Below are positions 8,324-15,781 of a stretch of DNA of 64,000 nt, one piece after another. How positions within the stretch are numbered: position 1 is the stretch's first letter; every line of letters begins with the position of its first letter. Position numbers and translations under genes: made by a program. The notes below the pieces were generated by a model. That model had not been told where the DNA came from and searched no databases. It was given only the letters and a program-made list of their open reading frames with translations. The stretch covers positions 124,001 to 188,000 of the forward strand of contig CAWDYA010000005.1 in the NCBI GenBank assembly GCA_963806495.1, given 5' to 3'. Origin of the DNA: CAWDYA01 sp963806495. GTDB taxonomy: Bacteria; Acidobacteriota; Polarisedimenticolia; JACPZX01; DASXTC01.

Positions 8324-9658
8324 ATGCTCGAAAATCTCACGTCACGCCTCCAGAAGGTGCTCCGCGATATCCGCGGGCAGGGGCGTCTCAGCGAAGCCAA
8401 CATGAAGGAGGGCCTGCGCGAGATCCGTCTCGCCCTGCTCGAGGCGGACGTCAACCTGAAAGTGGCACGCGTCTTCATCGACCGGGTGCGGGAGCGCGCG
8501 CTCGGTCAGGACGTGCTGGCCAGCCTCAGCCCGGCGCAGCAGCTGGTCAAGATCCTGCGCGACGAGCTGCAGCAGCTCCTCGGCGGCGGGGACGCTGCGC
8601 TGGATCTGTCGGGAGCGTCGCCGGTGCCGCTGATGCTGGTGGGGCTGCAGGGGTCTGGCAAGACCTCCACGGCCGCCAAGCTGGCCGTGATGCTCAAGGG
8701 CAAGGGGCGATCTCCGTTCCTGGTACCCGCGGACGTCTACCGGCCGGCCGCGGTGGATCAGCTCCGGGTGCTCGGCCGTGACAACGGCATCACAGTGTTC
8801 GACGGCAAGGGGAGCAAGGATCCTCGGGCGATCTGCCGTGAGGCCCTCGCTCTGGCGCGAACCACCGGCTACGACACGCTCATCGTCGACACGGCGGGCA
8901 GGCTCCACATCGACGACGAGATGATGGCCGAAGTGAAGGATCTGGCTTCCATCGTGGCCCCGCGGGAGATCCTGTACGTCGCGGACGCCATGACAGGCCA
9001 GGACGCGGTAAACTCCGCCGCCGCATTCTCGAGCGCGCTGCCGCTCACCGGCGTGATCCTGACGAAGCTCGACGGAGACTCCCGCGGCGGTGCAGCGCTC
9101 TCGATTCGCGAGACGACCGGCGCGCCGATCAAGCTCGCGGGCATCGGGGAGAAGGTCAAGGATCTCGAGGTCTTCCACCCCGACAGGATGGCGTCGCGCA
9201 TCATCGGCATGGGCGACGTGCTGACGCTGATCGAGAAGGCGGAGGAGGCGTACGAGGGAGACAACGCGGAGGAGATGGCCCGGGCGCTCGCGCAGGGAGA
9301 GTTCACGCTCGAGGACTTCCGCGACCAGCTCCGCAAGTTGAAGAAGATGGGGCCCCTGAGCTCGCTGCTCGAGATGGTGCCGGGTTTCCCTGGCGCGTCC
9401 GGAGCCGGTGACCTCGACGAGGATGCGTTGAAACGCACGGAGGCCGTGCTGGACTCGATGACGCCCGGCGAACGGATCGAGCCGAGCGTGATCAACGGCA
9501 GCCGGCGCAAGCGGATCGCGCGCGGCTCGGGCACGAGCGTTCAGGAGGTCAACAAGCTCCTCAAGCAGTTCGTCCAGATGCGCAAGATGATGCGGACCAT
9601 GTCGAAGGGCAGGCGCCGGGGTCCTGCGGGACGGGGGATGCCCTTCCCATTTCGTTGA
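8324..9658 (+). CDS. ffh: Signal recognition particle GTPase Ffh (SRP54)
   Basis: 444 residues. N domain at about 1-90, G domain with GLQGSGKTSTAAKLA (G1), DVYRPAAVDQL, DTAGRLHIDDE and TKLDGDSRGG, and a C-terminal methionine-rich M domain ending in MRKMMRTMSKGRRRG. It binds signal sequences at the ribosome and, with 4.5S RNA, hands nascent chains to FtsY (encoded 4 kb upstream). It heads the conserved operon ffh-rpsP-khpA-rimM-trmD-rplS. No 4.5S RNA gene was recognised in the window. Confidence 0.97.
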   Translation: MLENLTSRLQKVLRDIRGQGRLSEANMKEGLREIRLALLEADVNLKVARVFIDRVRERALGQDVLASLSPAQQLVKILRDELQQLLGGGDAALDLSGASPVPLMLVGLQGSGKTSTAAKLAVMLKGKGRSPFLVPADVYRPAAVDQLRVLGRDNGITVFDGKGSKDPRAICREALALARTTGYDTLIVDTAGRLHIDDEMMAEVKDLASIVAPREILYVADAMTGQDAVNSAAAFSSALPLTGVILTKLDGDSRGGAALSIRETTGAPIKLAGIGEKVKDLEVFHPDRMASRIIGMGDVLTLIEKAEEAYEGDNAEEMARALAQGEFTLEDFRDQLRKLKKMGPLSSLLEMVPGFPGASGAGDLDEDALKRTEAVLDSMTPGERIEPSVINGSRRKRIARGSGTSVQEVNKLLKQFVQMRKMMRTMSKGRRRGPAGRGMPFPFR

Positions 9659-9676
9659 ACAGGGAGGAACAAGCAG

Positions 9677-9922
9677 GTGCTCAAGATCAGGCTGGCACGG
9701 CAGGGATCGATCCACAGGCCGTTCTACAGGTTCGTGGTGTCGGACTCGAAGAAGCGGCCGAGCTCAACGGCGATCGACACACTCGGGTACTATGACCCGA
9801 CCAAGAAGCCCGCGATGGTGAAGCTCGACCTTCCCCGCGCGGAGGAATGGCTCAGCAAGGGGGCCGTCCCCTCGGGACGGGTCCTCTCCTTCATCAAGAA
9901 CGCGAGGAAGGCCGGCGCCTAG
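9677..9922 (+). CDS. rpsP: 30S ribosomal protein S16
   Basis: 81 residues from GTG 9677, with AGGGAGGA about 9 bases upstream. The start LKIRLARQGS and the pattern RPFYRFVVSDS followed by LGYYDP are diagnostic for S16. It binds 16S rRNA during early 30S assembly. Its place immediately after ffh and before the KH protein and rimM is the standard bacterial order. Confidence 0.97.
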   Translation: MLKIRLARQGSIHRPFYRFVVSDSKKRPSSTAIDTLGYYDPTKKPAMVKLDLPRAEEWLSKGAVPSGRVLSFIKNARKAGA

Positions 9923-9951
9923 GAGGCGGCCGGGGAGTCGGAGGAACCGAG

Positions 9952-10182
9952 GTGAAGGAGCTGATCGAGATGATTGCGACCTCGCTCGTCGACCGTCCGG
10001 AAGAGGTGTCGATCGAGGAGGTGGATGATGACGGCGTCACCGTGTTCGAGCTTCGCGTGGCGCAGAGTGATCTCGGCAAGGTGATCGGCCGCCAGGGGCG
10101 GACGGCGCGCGCGATGAGGACGCTGCTCTCCGCCGCGGGCATGAAACTCAGGCAGCGTCTCGATCTGGAGATCCTGGAGTAG
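9952..10182 (+). CDS. khpA: KH-domain RNA-binding protein KhpA
   Basis: 76 residues. GTG 9952 is chosen because GGAGGAACC lies just upstream and the protein then begins VKELIEMIA, as in the family. The single KH domain has the RNA-binding GxxG loop in GKVIGRQGRTARAMR. KhpA usually pairs with KhpB (Jag) as a global RNA-binding protein; KhpB is not in the window. The gene sits between rpsP and rimM, its conserved location. Confidence 0.93.
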   Translation: MKELIEMIATSLVDRPEEVSIEEVDDDGVTVFELRVAQSDLGKVIGRQGRTARAMRTLLSAAGMKLRQRLDLEILE

Positions 10183-10185
10183 CCG

Positions 10186-10773
10186 ATGTCCGAGCCGACG
10201 CGCAACGCTGCCGCACCGCCCGCCGCGGGAGAGTCCGCCGACGACCTGATCCCCATCGCGGAGGTGAATCGCCCGCGCGGTCTCGTCGGCGAGCTGGTGG
10301 TGACCGTGCACGCGGACGACCCCGGGCGGATGGCCGAGCTGGGGTCGGTCCTGGTACCCGACGAGTCCGGCAGCCTGGAGCCGAGGGCCGTTGAGAGCGT
10401 GAAACGGCTCGGCGCGCGCGCCGTGATCAAGCTGTCGGGGATCGGGAGCCCCGAACAGGCGAGGTCCTTCGTCGGGAAGGTGCTGTACATCCCGCGCGAG
10501 GCTTCGGCCGCGGCCCCCGAGGGGCGGTACTACGCGTACCAGCTCGAGGGGCTGGAGGTGCGCACTCCTGAAGGCCTCGGCCTGGGGCGGATCCGCGAAG
10601 TGTTGAGGCCGGGCCCCCAGAGCCTGCTGGTCGTGGAGGGCGAGCGCGGCGAGGTCCTGATACCGATGGTCAAGGCGATCGTCGTCAAGGTGGATCTGGA
10701 TGCCGGCGTGGTCACGGTTGACCCGCCGTCCGGTCTGCTCGATGTCAACGCGGGCGGAGCGGAGCGGGGCTGA
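10186..10773 (+). CDS. rimM: 16S rRNA processing protein RimM
   Basis: 195 residues. An N-terminal RimM beta-barrel (IAEVNRPRGLVGELVV) is followed by a PRC-barrel domain (YAYQLEGLEVRTPEG...LLVVEG and EVLIPMVKAIV). The first 20 or so residues are a low-complexity Ala/Pro extension. The protein assists maturation of the 30S head through S19. It starts 3 bases after khpA and ends 4 bases before trmD, inside the ffh-rplS operon. Confidence 0.95.
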   Translation: MSEPTRNAAAPPAAGESADDLIPIAEVNRPRGLVGELVVTVHADDPGRMAELGSVLVPDESGSLEPRAVESVKRLGARAVIKLSGIGSPEQARSFVGKVLYIPREASAAAPEGRYYAYQLEGLEVRTPEGLGLGRIREVLRPGPQSLLVVEGERGEVLIPMVKAIVVKVDLDAGVVTVDPPSGLLDVNAGGAERG

Positions 10774-10777
10774 CCTC

Positions 10778-11500
10778 ATGGAATTCGACATCATCACGAT
10801 CTTCCCGGAGATCATCGAGATCCCGCTCAGCCGGACGATCCTGAAGCGGGCGGTCGACGAAGGGTTGCTCACGGTTCGGCTGCATCAGCTGCGCGAATAC
10901 GCCGAGGGCCCGCATCACCGGGTGGACGATCAGCCGTACGGCGGGGGCGCGGGGATGGTGATGAAGCCCGACCCTGTCTTCGCCGCGGTCGAGGCGATAC
11001 GCATGCATTTCCCCAGGGAGAAGAGCCGGACGATACTGCTTTCGCCACAGGGAACGCCGCTGTCCCACGCGGTGGCGGTGCGGCTCAGCCTGGAGGAGAG
11101 GCTGATACTGATCTGCGGCCGATACGAGGGGATCGACGAACGGGTGAGAGAGCATCTCGTGGACGAGGAGATCTCCATCGGTGACTACGTGCTCACCGGG
11201 GGCGAGCTGCCGGCGATGGTGCTCGTCGACGCGGTCTCGCGACTTGTGCCGGGGGTCGTCGGCGAGGGGCGCTCGGTCCTGGGCGACTGCTTCGCCGACG
11301 GACTGCTCCAGCACGCGCAGTACACCCGGCCGGCGGAATTCAGGGGGATGAGGGTGCCGGAGGTCCTCCTCTCCGGCCGGCATGGCGATATCGAGCGGTG
11401 GCGCCACGACTCGGCGCTCGAAAATACGAAGAAGCGTCGCCCCGACCTGCTGGGGCGCGCCGGGTTCGAGGGGTCCTCCTCGGAGACACACGGACGATAG
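10778..11500 (+). CDS. trmD: tRNA (guanine-37-N1)-methyltransferase TrmD
   Basis: 240 residues from ATG 10778, beginning MEFDIITIFPE as in the family. The trefoil-knot SPOUT motifs are present: LSPQGTPLSHAVA, ICGRYEGIDERV and SIGDYVLTGGELPAM. It methylates G37 of tRNAs, including tRNA-Pro species such as those encoded at 48178 and 50322, preventing frameshifting. It is translated between rimM and rplS in the conserved operon. Confidence 0.97.
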   Translation: MEFDIITIFPEIIEIPLSRTILKRAVDEGLLTVRLHQLREYAEGPHHRVDDQPYGGGAGMVMKPDPVFAAVEAIRMHFPREKSRTILLSPQGTPLSHAVAVRLSLEERLILICGRYEGIDERVREHLVDEEISIGDYVLTGGELPAMVLVDAVSRLVPGVVGEGRSVLGDCFADGLLQHAQYTRPAEFRGMRVPEVLLSGRHGDIERWRHDSALENTKKRRPDLLGRAGFEGSSSETHGR

Positions 11501-11523
11501 CTACGGGAGCACAGGAGAACGGA

Positions 11524-11886
11524 ATGGACGTCATCAAGACTGTCGAGAGCAAGGAGAGCAGCAAGGCGCTGCCCGCATTCACTCCGGGCGACACCGTGAA
11601 GGTTGCGGTGAAGGTTAAGGAAGGCGAGAAGGAACGGGTCCAGATCTTCCAGGGCGTGGTGATGGCCATGAAGGGCGGCGGGATCCGCCAGACCTTCACC
11701 GTGCGGAAGGTCTCGGGTGGGATCGGCGTTGAGCGGATCTTCCCGCTCCACTCGCCCACCCTCGGCAAGATCGAGGTGGTGCAGCGGGGCAAGAACCGCC
11801 GCGCCAAGCTGTACTACCTGAAGAAGCGGAAGGGAAAGGCCGCCAGGATCAAGGCGATCGCCGACAAGCCGCAGGCTTCAGAATAG
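11524..11886 (+). CDS. rplS: 50S ribosomal protein L19
   Basis: 120 residues from ATG 11524. L19 signatures are FTPGDTVKVAVKVKEG, RVQIFQGVVMAMKGGG and FTVRKVSGGIGVERIFP, followed by a basic C-terminus (KLYYLKKRKGKAARIK). It lies at the 30S-50S interface. It is the last gene of the ffh operon, and the region after it is non-coding for about 260 bases. Confidence 0.97.
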   Translation: MDVIKTVESKESSKALPAFTPGDTVKVAVKVKEGEKERVQIFQGVVMAMKGGGIRQTFTVRKVSGGIGVERIFPLHSPTLGKIEVVQRGKNRRAKLYYLKKRKGKAARIKAIADKPQASE

Positions 11887-12148
11887 GTCTGACACCGGGG
11901 CCGGGCCACCCGGGTCCGGGCTTCCCGCACCCCCTCCGTCCGGCCCGAGCCGCGGGTACGTCCGGAATCGTGCTTCCGGGTGGCGCGAAGCCCATCGCGG
12001 GCATTAATTTTCGCATGCCGAGGGGGCGCGACCGGAAAGCGATGCTCCCTCGCCCGGATCGCCCGATCACCGATGCTGCGGATCGACCCGTCCGACGGGT
12101 CATTCCGGCATTTGCGGGGCGGAAACCGCGTTCATGAGGGGTATCGCG
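11887..12148 (+). other. Intergenic region with small hairpins between rplS and the large TPR gene
   Basis: No gene is seen in these 262 bases. Small inverted repeats are visible: CCGGAA/TTCCGG (11962-11967 with 11974-11979) and GACCCG/CGGGTC near 12085-12101, plus a GC-rich stretch just after the rplS stop that may end the operon. No T-tract or consensus promoter stands out. It may hold the operon terminator and the leader of the next gene. Confidence 0.4.
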
Positions 12149-14752
12149 TTGGCCATCAACCGAAACCGGGTCGCCCAGGAAGCGGAGAAGCTCCTCCAGC
12201 AGGGCAAGACCGACGCCGCCATCGCGCAGTACGAAATCCTGATCAAGGACAACCCGCGGGACCTCAATACAGTCAACAAGATAGGTGACCTCTGCCTGCG
12301 CCTGGGCCGTAAGAAAGAGGCGATCCACCAGTTCAACAAGATCGGCGAGTCGTACGCCAAGGACGGGTTCTTCCTCAAGGCGATCGCCATTTACAAGAAA
12401 ATCCTGAAAGTCGACTCGGGGCATGTCGACTCGTACGACAGGCTGGCTGATCTCTACGCCCGCCAGGGACTGGTCCTGGAGGCCCGCTCCCAGTATCAGG
12501 CCGTGGCCGAGCGATATCTCAAGGCCGGCAACAGCGACAAGGCGATCCATGCCTACCGCGAGCTCACCCGCCTGGACCCGGACAATCTCAGGCAGCGGGA
12601 GAAGCTGGCCGAGCTGATGGCCAAGGGTGGCCGGGCCCCGGAGGCCGCCGAGGAGCTGATGGGTCTCGGCGCCGCCCTGGAGCGCAAGGGCCAGAAGAAG
12701 GAGGCGCGTTCCGCCTACGAGAAGGCCGCGAAGCTGCAGCCCCCCACGCCGGCCGTCTCCGCCCGGCTCGCCGGCACGCATCTCGCGGACGGAGATCGCG
12801 AAGGGGCGTTGCGAATACTCGATGAGGCGCTCGCCCGGCCGGGCGACCAGAGCGACGCGCTGATCCTGTTGGCCGAAATCAAGATGCAGGACGGGGAGGC
12901 CAAGGAGGCCGAGGCGGCGCTGGTGCGCGCCATGAGCGCCTCACCGACACGTCTGGATCTCATGCTGAAGCTGGCCCAGGTCCGTATCGCCATGCACGAT
13001 ACACAGAAGGCGTTCTCCGCGATCGCCGATCACGTCCCGGCCATGGTCAACGACGGGCACGGTGCTCAGGTGGCCGAGCTGCTCGAATCGGTGCTCGGAC
13101 TCGAGGCGTCGCACATCGGGGCGTTGCGCGCACTCGCCGAGGTCTATGCGGGTCTGAAGGAAGAGGACAAATCGCTCGAATGCCTGCGCAGGCTTCTCGA
13201 CCAGACGATTGAGTCCGCCGAGTACGACGAGGGGCAGCGTCTGGCGGAGTCGATCCTCAAACGGCGTCCCGGCGACGAGCCGGTGCGGGCCAAGCTCCAG
13301 CTCATCCAGTCCGCGCGGAGCCATCAGGGTGCGGCAGGCGCCGCGCCGGCCCGCTCCAGCGGATCGACCGCTCAGGAGCTCCGCGGCGAGCCGGCCGTCG
13401 ACGCGACGCCCGAGCCCGTCGCAGGGTCGGAGGATTCTCGAGGCGAGCCGGTCAGGCTCGATTCGGACGACGAAGATTTCATCACGGAGCACATGACCGA
13501 AGCAGATGTGTTCGTGAAGTACGGCCTCGCCGACCGGGCCATCGAGCAGCTCGCGGCCGTCACGGGCCGCTTTCCGTCCTACGCCCCCGCGCACGAGAAG
13601 CTCAAGGAGATCCACATGGAGGCGGGGAATCGGGAAGGGGCTCGCGACGCCATGGTGCAGCTCGTACGCTCGCATCTCGCCGGAAACGCCGTGGACGAGG
13701 CCGAGGCGGTTCTCGCAGAGCTGTCCAGATTCGATCCCGGCTGCGCCGAGATCCCCGAGCTCACCTCCCTGCTCACGCCCGGCGCGACGCTCGTCGAGCC
13801 GGCGGCGGCCATGACGGCAGGCATCGGTGCGTCGGAGCTCGCCGACGAGGCTGAGTTCGACGTGGAGGAGATGGACGAACCGGAAGCCGACGAGAGGGCA
13901 TCCTCGCAGGCCCCGGCGGGCGCTTCGCCCTCGGGCCCCGATGCGCACCAGCTCCAGGAGATCGACGTCTACCTGGAGACGGGGCTCCGCGATGAAGCGG
14001 TCGGCCGGCTCCGGACTCTGGCCGACAGCTTCGGCAGCCATCCAGAGATCGTCAGCCGGATGAAACGCGCCGTGGCCATGCCCGCCCCGCCCCCCGCCGC
14101 CGAGGAGGACGAGGAGATCGAAATCAGTCTCGAGGAAGAGGCCGAGGATACGGCGGCCGTGCTGGAGGAGAGCGCCGCGATGGAGCCCGGACCGGCACCC
14201 ACGGCCGGCGGGCCGATGGAGGATCTGCTCGACCTGGCCTCGGAGATCGACGCCGCCCTCGGCGGGTCGCCGGGTGACGAAGCGATCGTGGCCGGGGCGG
14301 AAGCTTCGCCCGAGGGAAGCAGCCTCGAGGAGATCGTGGAGGCGTTCAAGAAGGGCGTCGAGCTCCAGGTCGACGCGGAGGACTACGACACCCATTACAA
14401 TCTCGGCATCGCCTACAGGGAGATGGGGCTGATGGACGAGGCGATTGGCGAGTTCCAGTTCGCCGCCAAGGACACGAAGCTGCTCGTCGACTGCTGCAGC
14501 ATGCTCGGGCTCTGCTTCCGCGACAAAGGGATGCATTCGCTCGCGGAGAAGTGGTACCGGCGCGGTATCGAAACGGGCGGCCGTGATGAGGAGACGCTCC
14601 TCGGTCTTCGCTACGATCTGGCGGATCTGCTGGCGGGTATCGGCGAGAACGGCAGGGCGCTCGACCTGTTCAGCGAGATCTTCGGCACCAATTCCAAGTA
14701 CCGGGACGTGGCCGCCCGGCTCAAGGAAATCCAGGCAAAACAGGGGAAGTGA
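12149..14752 (+). CDS. Large cytoplasmic TPR protein with acidic linkers
   Basis: 867 residues from TTG 12149. That start is preferred over ATG 12134 because GAGGGG sits 7 bases upstream and the protein then begins MAINRNRV, like related proteins in Deltaproteobacteria and Acidobacteria. TPR units run from about residue 5 to 400 (VAQEAEKLLQQGKTDAAI, FFLKAIAIYKKILKVDSG and others). A second part carries acidic spacers (EEDEEIEISLEEEAEDTA, about 650) and a conserved C-terminal TPR block (LEEIVEAFKKGVELQ, then HYNLGIAYREMGLMDEAIGEF). There is no signal peptide, so it is probably a cytoplasmic scaffold. Related proteins occur near type IV pilus and motility genes, but nothing here shows a partner. 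Confidence 0.8.
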   Translation: MAINRNRVAQEAEKLLQQGKTDAAIAQYEILIKDNPRDLNTVNKIGDLCLRLGRKKEAIHQFNKIGESYAKDGFFLKAIAIYKKILKVDSGHVDSYDRLADLYARQGLVLEARSQYQAVAERYLKAGNSDKAIHAYRELTRLDPDNLRQREKLAELMAKGGRAPEAAEELMGLGAALERKGQKKEARSAYEKAAKLQPPTPAVSARLAGTHLADGDREGALRILDEALARPGDQSDALILLAEIKMQDGEAKEAEAALVRAMSASPTRLDLMLKLAQVRIAMHDTQKAFSAIADHVPAMVNDGHGAQVAELLESVLGLEASHIGALRALAEVYAGLKEEDKSLECLRRLLDQTIESAEYDEGQRLAESILKRRPGDEPVRAKLQLIQSARSHQGAAGAAPARSSGSTAQELRGEPAVDATPEPVAGSEDSRGEPVRLDSDDEDFITEHMTEADVFVKYGLADRAIEQLAAVTGRFPSYAPAHEKLKEIHMEAGNREGARDAMVQLVRSHLAGNAVDEAEAVLAELSRFDPGCAEIPELTSLLTPGATLVEPAAAMTAGIGASELADEAEFDVEEMDEPEADERASSQAPAGASPSGPDAHQLQEIDVYLETGLRDEAVGRLRTLADSFGSHPEIVSRMKRAVAMPAPPPAAEEDEEIEISLEEEAEDTAAVLEESAAMEPGPAPTAGGPMEDLLDLASEIDAALGGSPGDEAIVAGAEASPEGSSLEEIVEAFKKGVELQVDAEDYDTHYNLGIAYREMGLMDEAIGEFQFAAKDTKLLVDCCSMLGLCFRDKGMHSLAEKWYRRGIETGGRDEETLLGLRYDLADLLAGIGENGRALDLFSEIFGTNSKYRDVAARLKEIQAKQGK

Positions 14753-15055
14753 GCCGCCGCTGACAGGTCGCTGACGTTTCCCGCCCGTTTCCTGACGCCC
14801 ACCTTTCAGGCTGATTCCAAACGACTTCAAGGCGCAGGGCCCGAAATGCGTCAGAGATCCCGACAGCGTGATGGACACAGGACGCCCTCGTGACCGCAGG
14901 CTCAGCGCCTCGACACGATTGCCGAACTGACTGTTGAATGAGTGGGTTGCGTCGCCCGGTCGCGAGCGGCAGGACGATCGGGATATTCCGCCCGGACGTG
15001 GCACGCCGATTGCTGATGTCAGACTCGTGCGCGGTCGTGGGGCCGCGACCTGGGA

Positions 15056-15114
15056 GCGGGCGGGGGACACGACATTTCCCTGAAAACACAACGAGCTTGA
15101 GGTCCCCCGCCCGC
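15056..15114. repeat. Perfect 13-base GC-rich inverted repeat with a 33-base AT-richer loop
   Basis: GCGGGCGGGGGAC at 15056-15068 is exactly complementary to GTCCCCCGCCCGC at 15102-15114. The loop includes ACATTTCCCTGAAAACAC, noticeably AT-richer than the genome. It would form a very stable stem-loop in RNA from either strand. It lies in the middle of the non-coding region, far from the preceding stop codon (about 300 bases), so it does not look like a simple terminator. Confidence 0.7.
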
Positions 15115-15264
15115 AAATCACTCTGGACAAGCGCCTGACTTGACACAAGGAGTTCCGGCGATCGGCTGCCACCACACCACAATCTCCCCCCAGTAGCTAA
15201 TTGCCCAACCCCCCTTTCGGAGCATAGCTGCTTACTGGCGCCGATCGCCGGATCAGATCTCGTC

Positions 15265-15301
15265 GAAACCGCCGCGGACCCCTCGGGGTCGCGGCGGTTT
15301 C
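15265..15301 (+). terminator. Long near-perfect hairpin, probable transcription terminator
   Basis: The left arm 15265-15282 and right arm 15285-15301 pair over 17 base pairs with one bulged base around a TC loop; the outer stem is GAAACCGCCGC/GCGGCGGTTTC. The right arm ends in TTTCCGTT instead of a full T-run. It lies about 43 bases before the small TPR-like gene and could close transcription from either side. Confidence 0.55.
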
Positions 15302-15343
15302 CGTTATGGGCCGGATGGTCTCCGGACCAGGAGGGAGGAACCG

Positions 15344-15688
15344 ATGCCTGACAGACTCCAGACCCGACGTGGTGAGCGAAGCAGAGCCGGCGTGGCGGTC
15401 CCTGCGGGGGCGAGCGAGCGGCGGGAACTCGGGCGCCAGGCCCTGCTGGGAGGGGATGCCCCCCGGGCGCTGTGGCACCTTCGCCACGCCGTTGAGGCGG
15501 ATCGCAACGACGCGGGAACCTGGCGCCTGCTCGGACGCTGCTTCGAGGAGATCGGAGAGCCGCGCCGCGCCTCGATGTGCTACGCCGTCGCGAGCCGACA
15601 AGCGCTGCGATCGGGGGACCACATCGACGAGCTCGACGACGGGCCGCTCGCCCTCGGATGGGACCGGCTCGATACGCACGACGCCTGA
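15344..15688 (+). CDS. Small TPR-like hypothetical protein
   Basis: 114 residues from ATG 15344, preceded by AGGAGGGAGGA at a suitable distance, which is the best evidence that it is translated. Residues about 25-85 read like two TPR helices pairs (RRELGRQALLGGDAPRALWHL and WRLLGRCFEEIGEPRRASMCY). There is no signal peptide or membrane segment. The end is acidic. No family name is offered. It stands alone between a strong hairpin and the promoter of the aldehyde dehydrogenase gene. Confidence 0.6.
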   Translation: MPDRLQTRRGERSRAGVAVPAGASERRELGRQALLGGDAPRALWHLRHAVEADRNDAGTWRLLGRCFEEIGEPRRASMCYAVASRQALRSGDHIDELDDGPLALGWDRLDTHDA

Positions 15689-15700
15689 CTCCGCCGGTTC

Positions 15701-15730
15701 TTGACAGCCTCCACGCCGCTCGGATATCCT
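15701..15730 (+). promoter_or_regulatory. Sigma70-type promoter for the aldehyde dehydrogenase gene
   Basis: Perfect TTGACA at 15701-15706, an 18-base spacer and TATCCT at 15725-15730, about 50 bases before the ATG at 15782. Confidence 0.65.
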
Positions 15731-15781
15731 GCCTGAAACGTTCGCAAATTCCTGCATTGATATACATTTACGGGGGCTGCC

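Larger units (their letters stand above)
14753..15343 (+). other. Non-coding region of about 590 bases with strong secondary structure
   Basis: No convincing gene is present; the short open frames lack ribosome-binding sites and family features. It contains a perfect 13-base inverted repeat (15056-15068 with 15102-15114), a smaller GGTCG/CGACC hairpin just before it, and a long hairpin at 15265-15301. A run around 15175-15240 is less GC-rich than its surroundings. It could be the 3' untranslated region plus an uncharacterised RNA. RNase P RNA, tmRNA and 4.5S RNA signatures were looked for by eye and not found. Confidence 0.5.

Noticed and set aside
14938..15138. A 66-residue open frame in the non-coding gap
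   Set aside because: No ribosome-binding site, and it spans the perfect inverted repeat, which constrains the sequence for structure.
12941..15175. A 744-residue open frame on the minus strand, antisense to the large TPR gene
   Set aside because: It mirrors GC-rich codon use of the plus-strand gene, has no family features and no ribosome-binding site.
14753..15343. RNase P RNA, tmRNA or 4.5S RNA in the long non-coding gap
   Set aside because: None of the conserved core sequences of these RNAs was found on either strand by eye.
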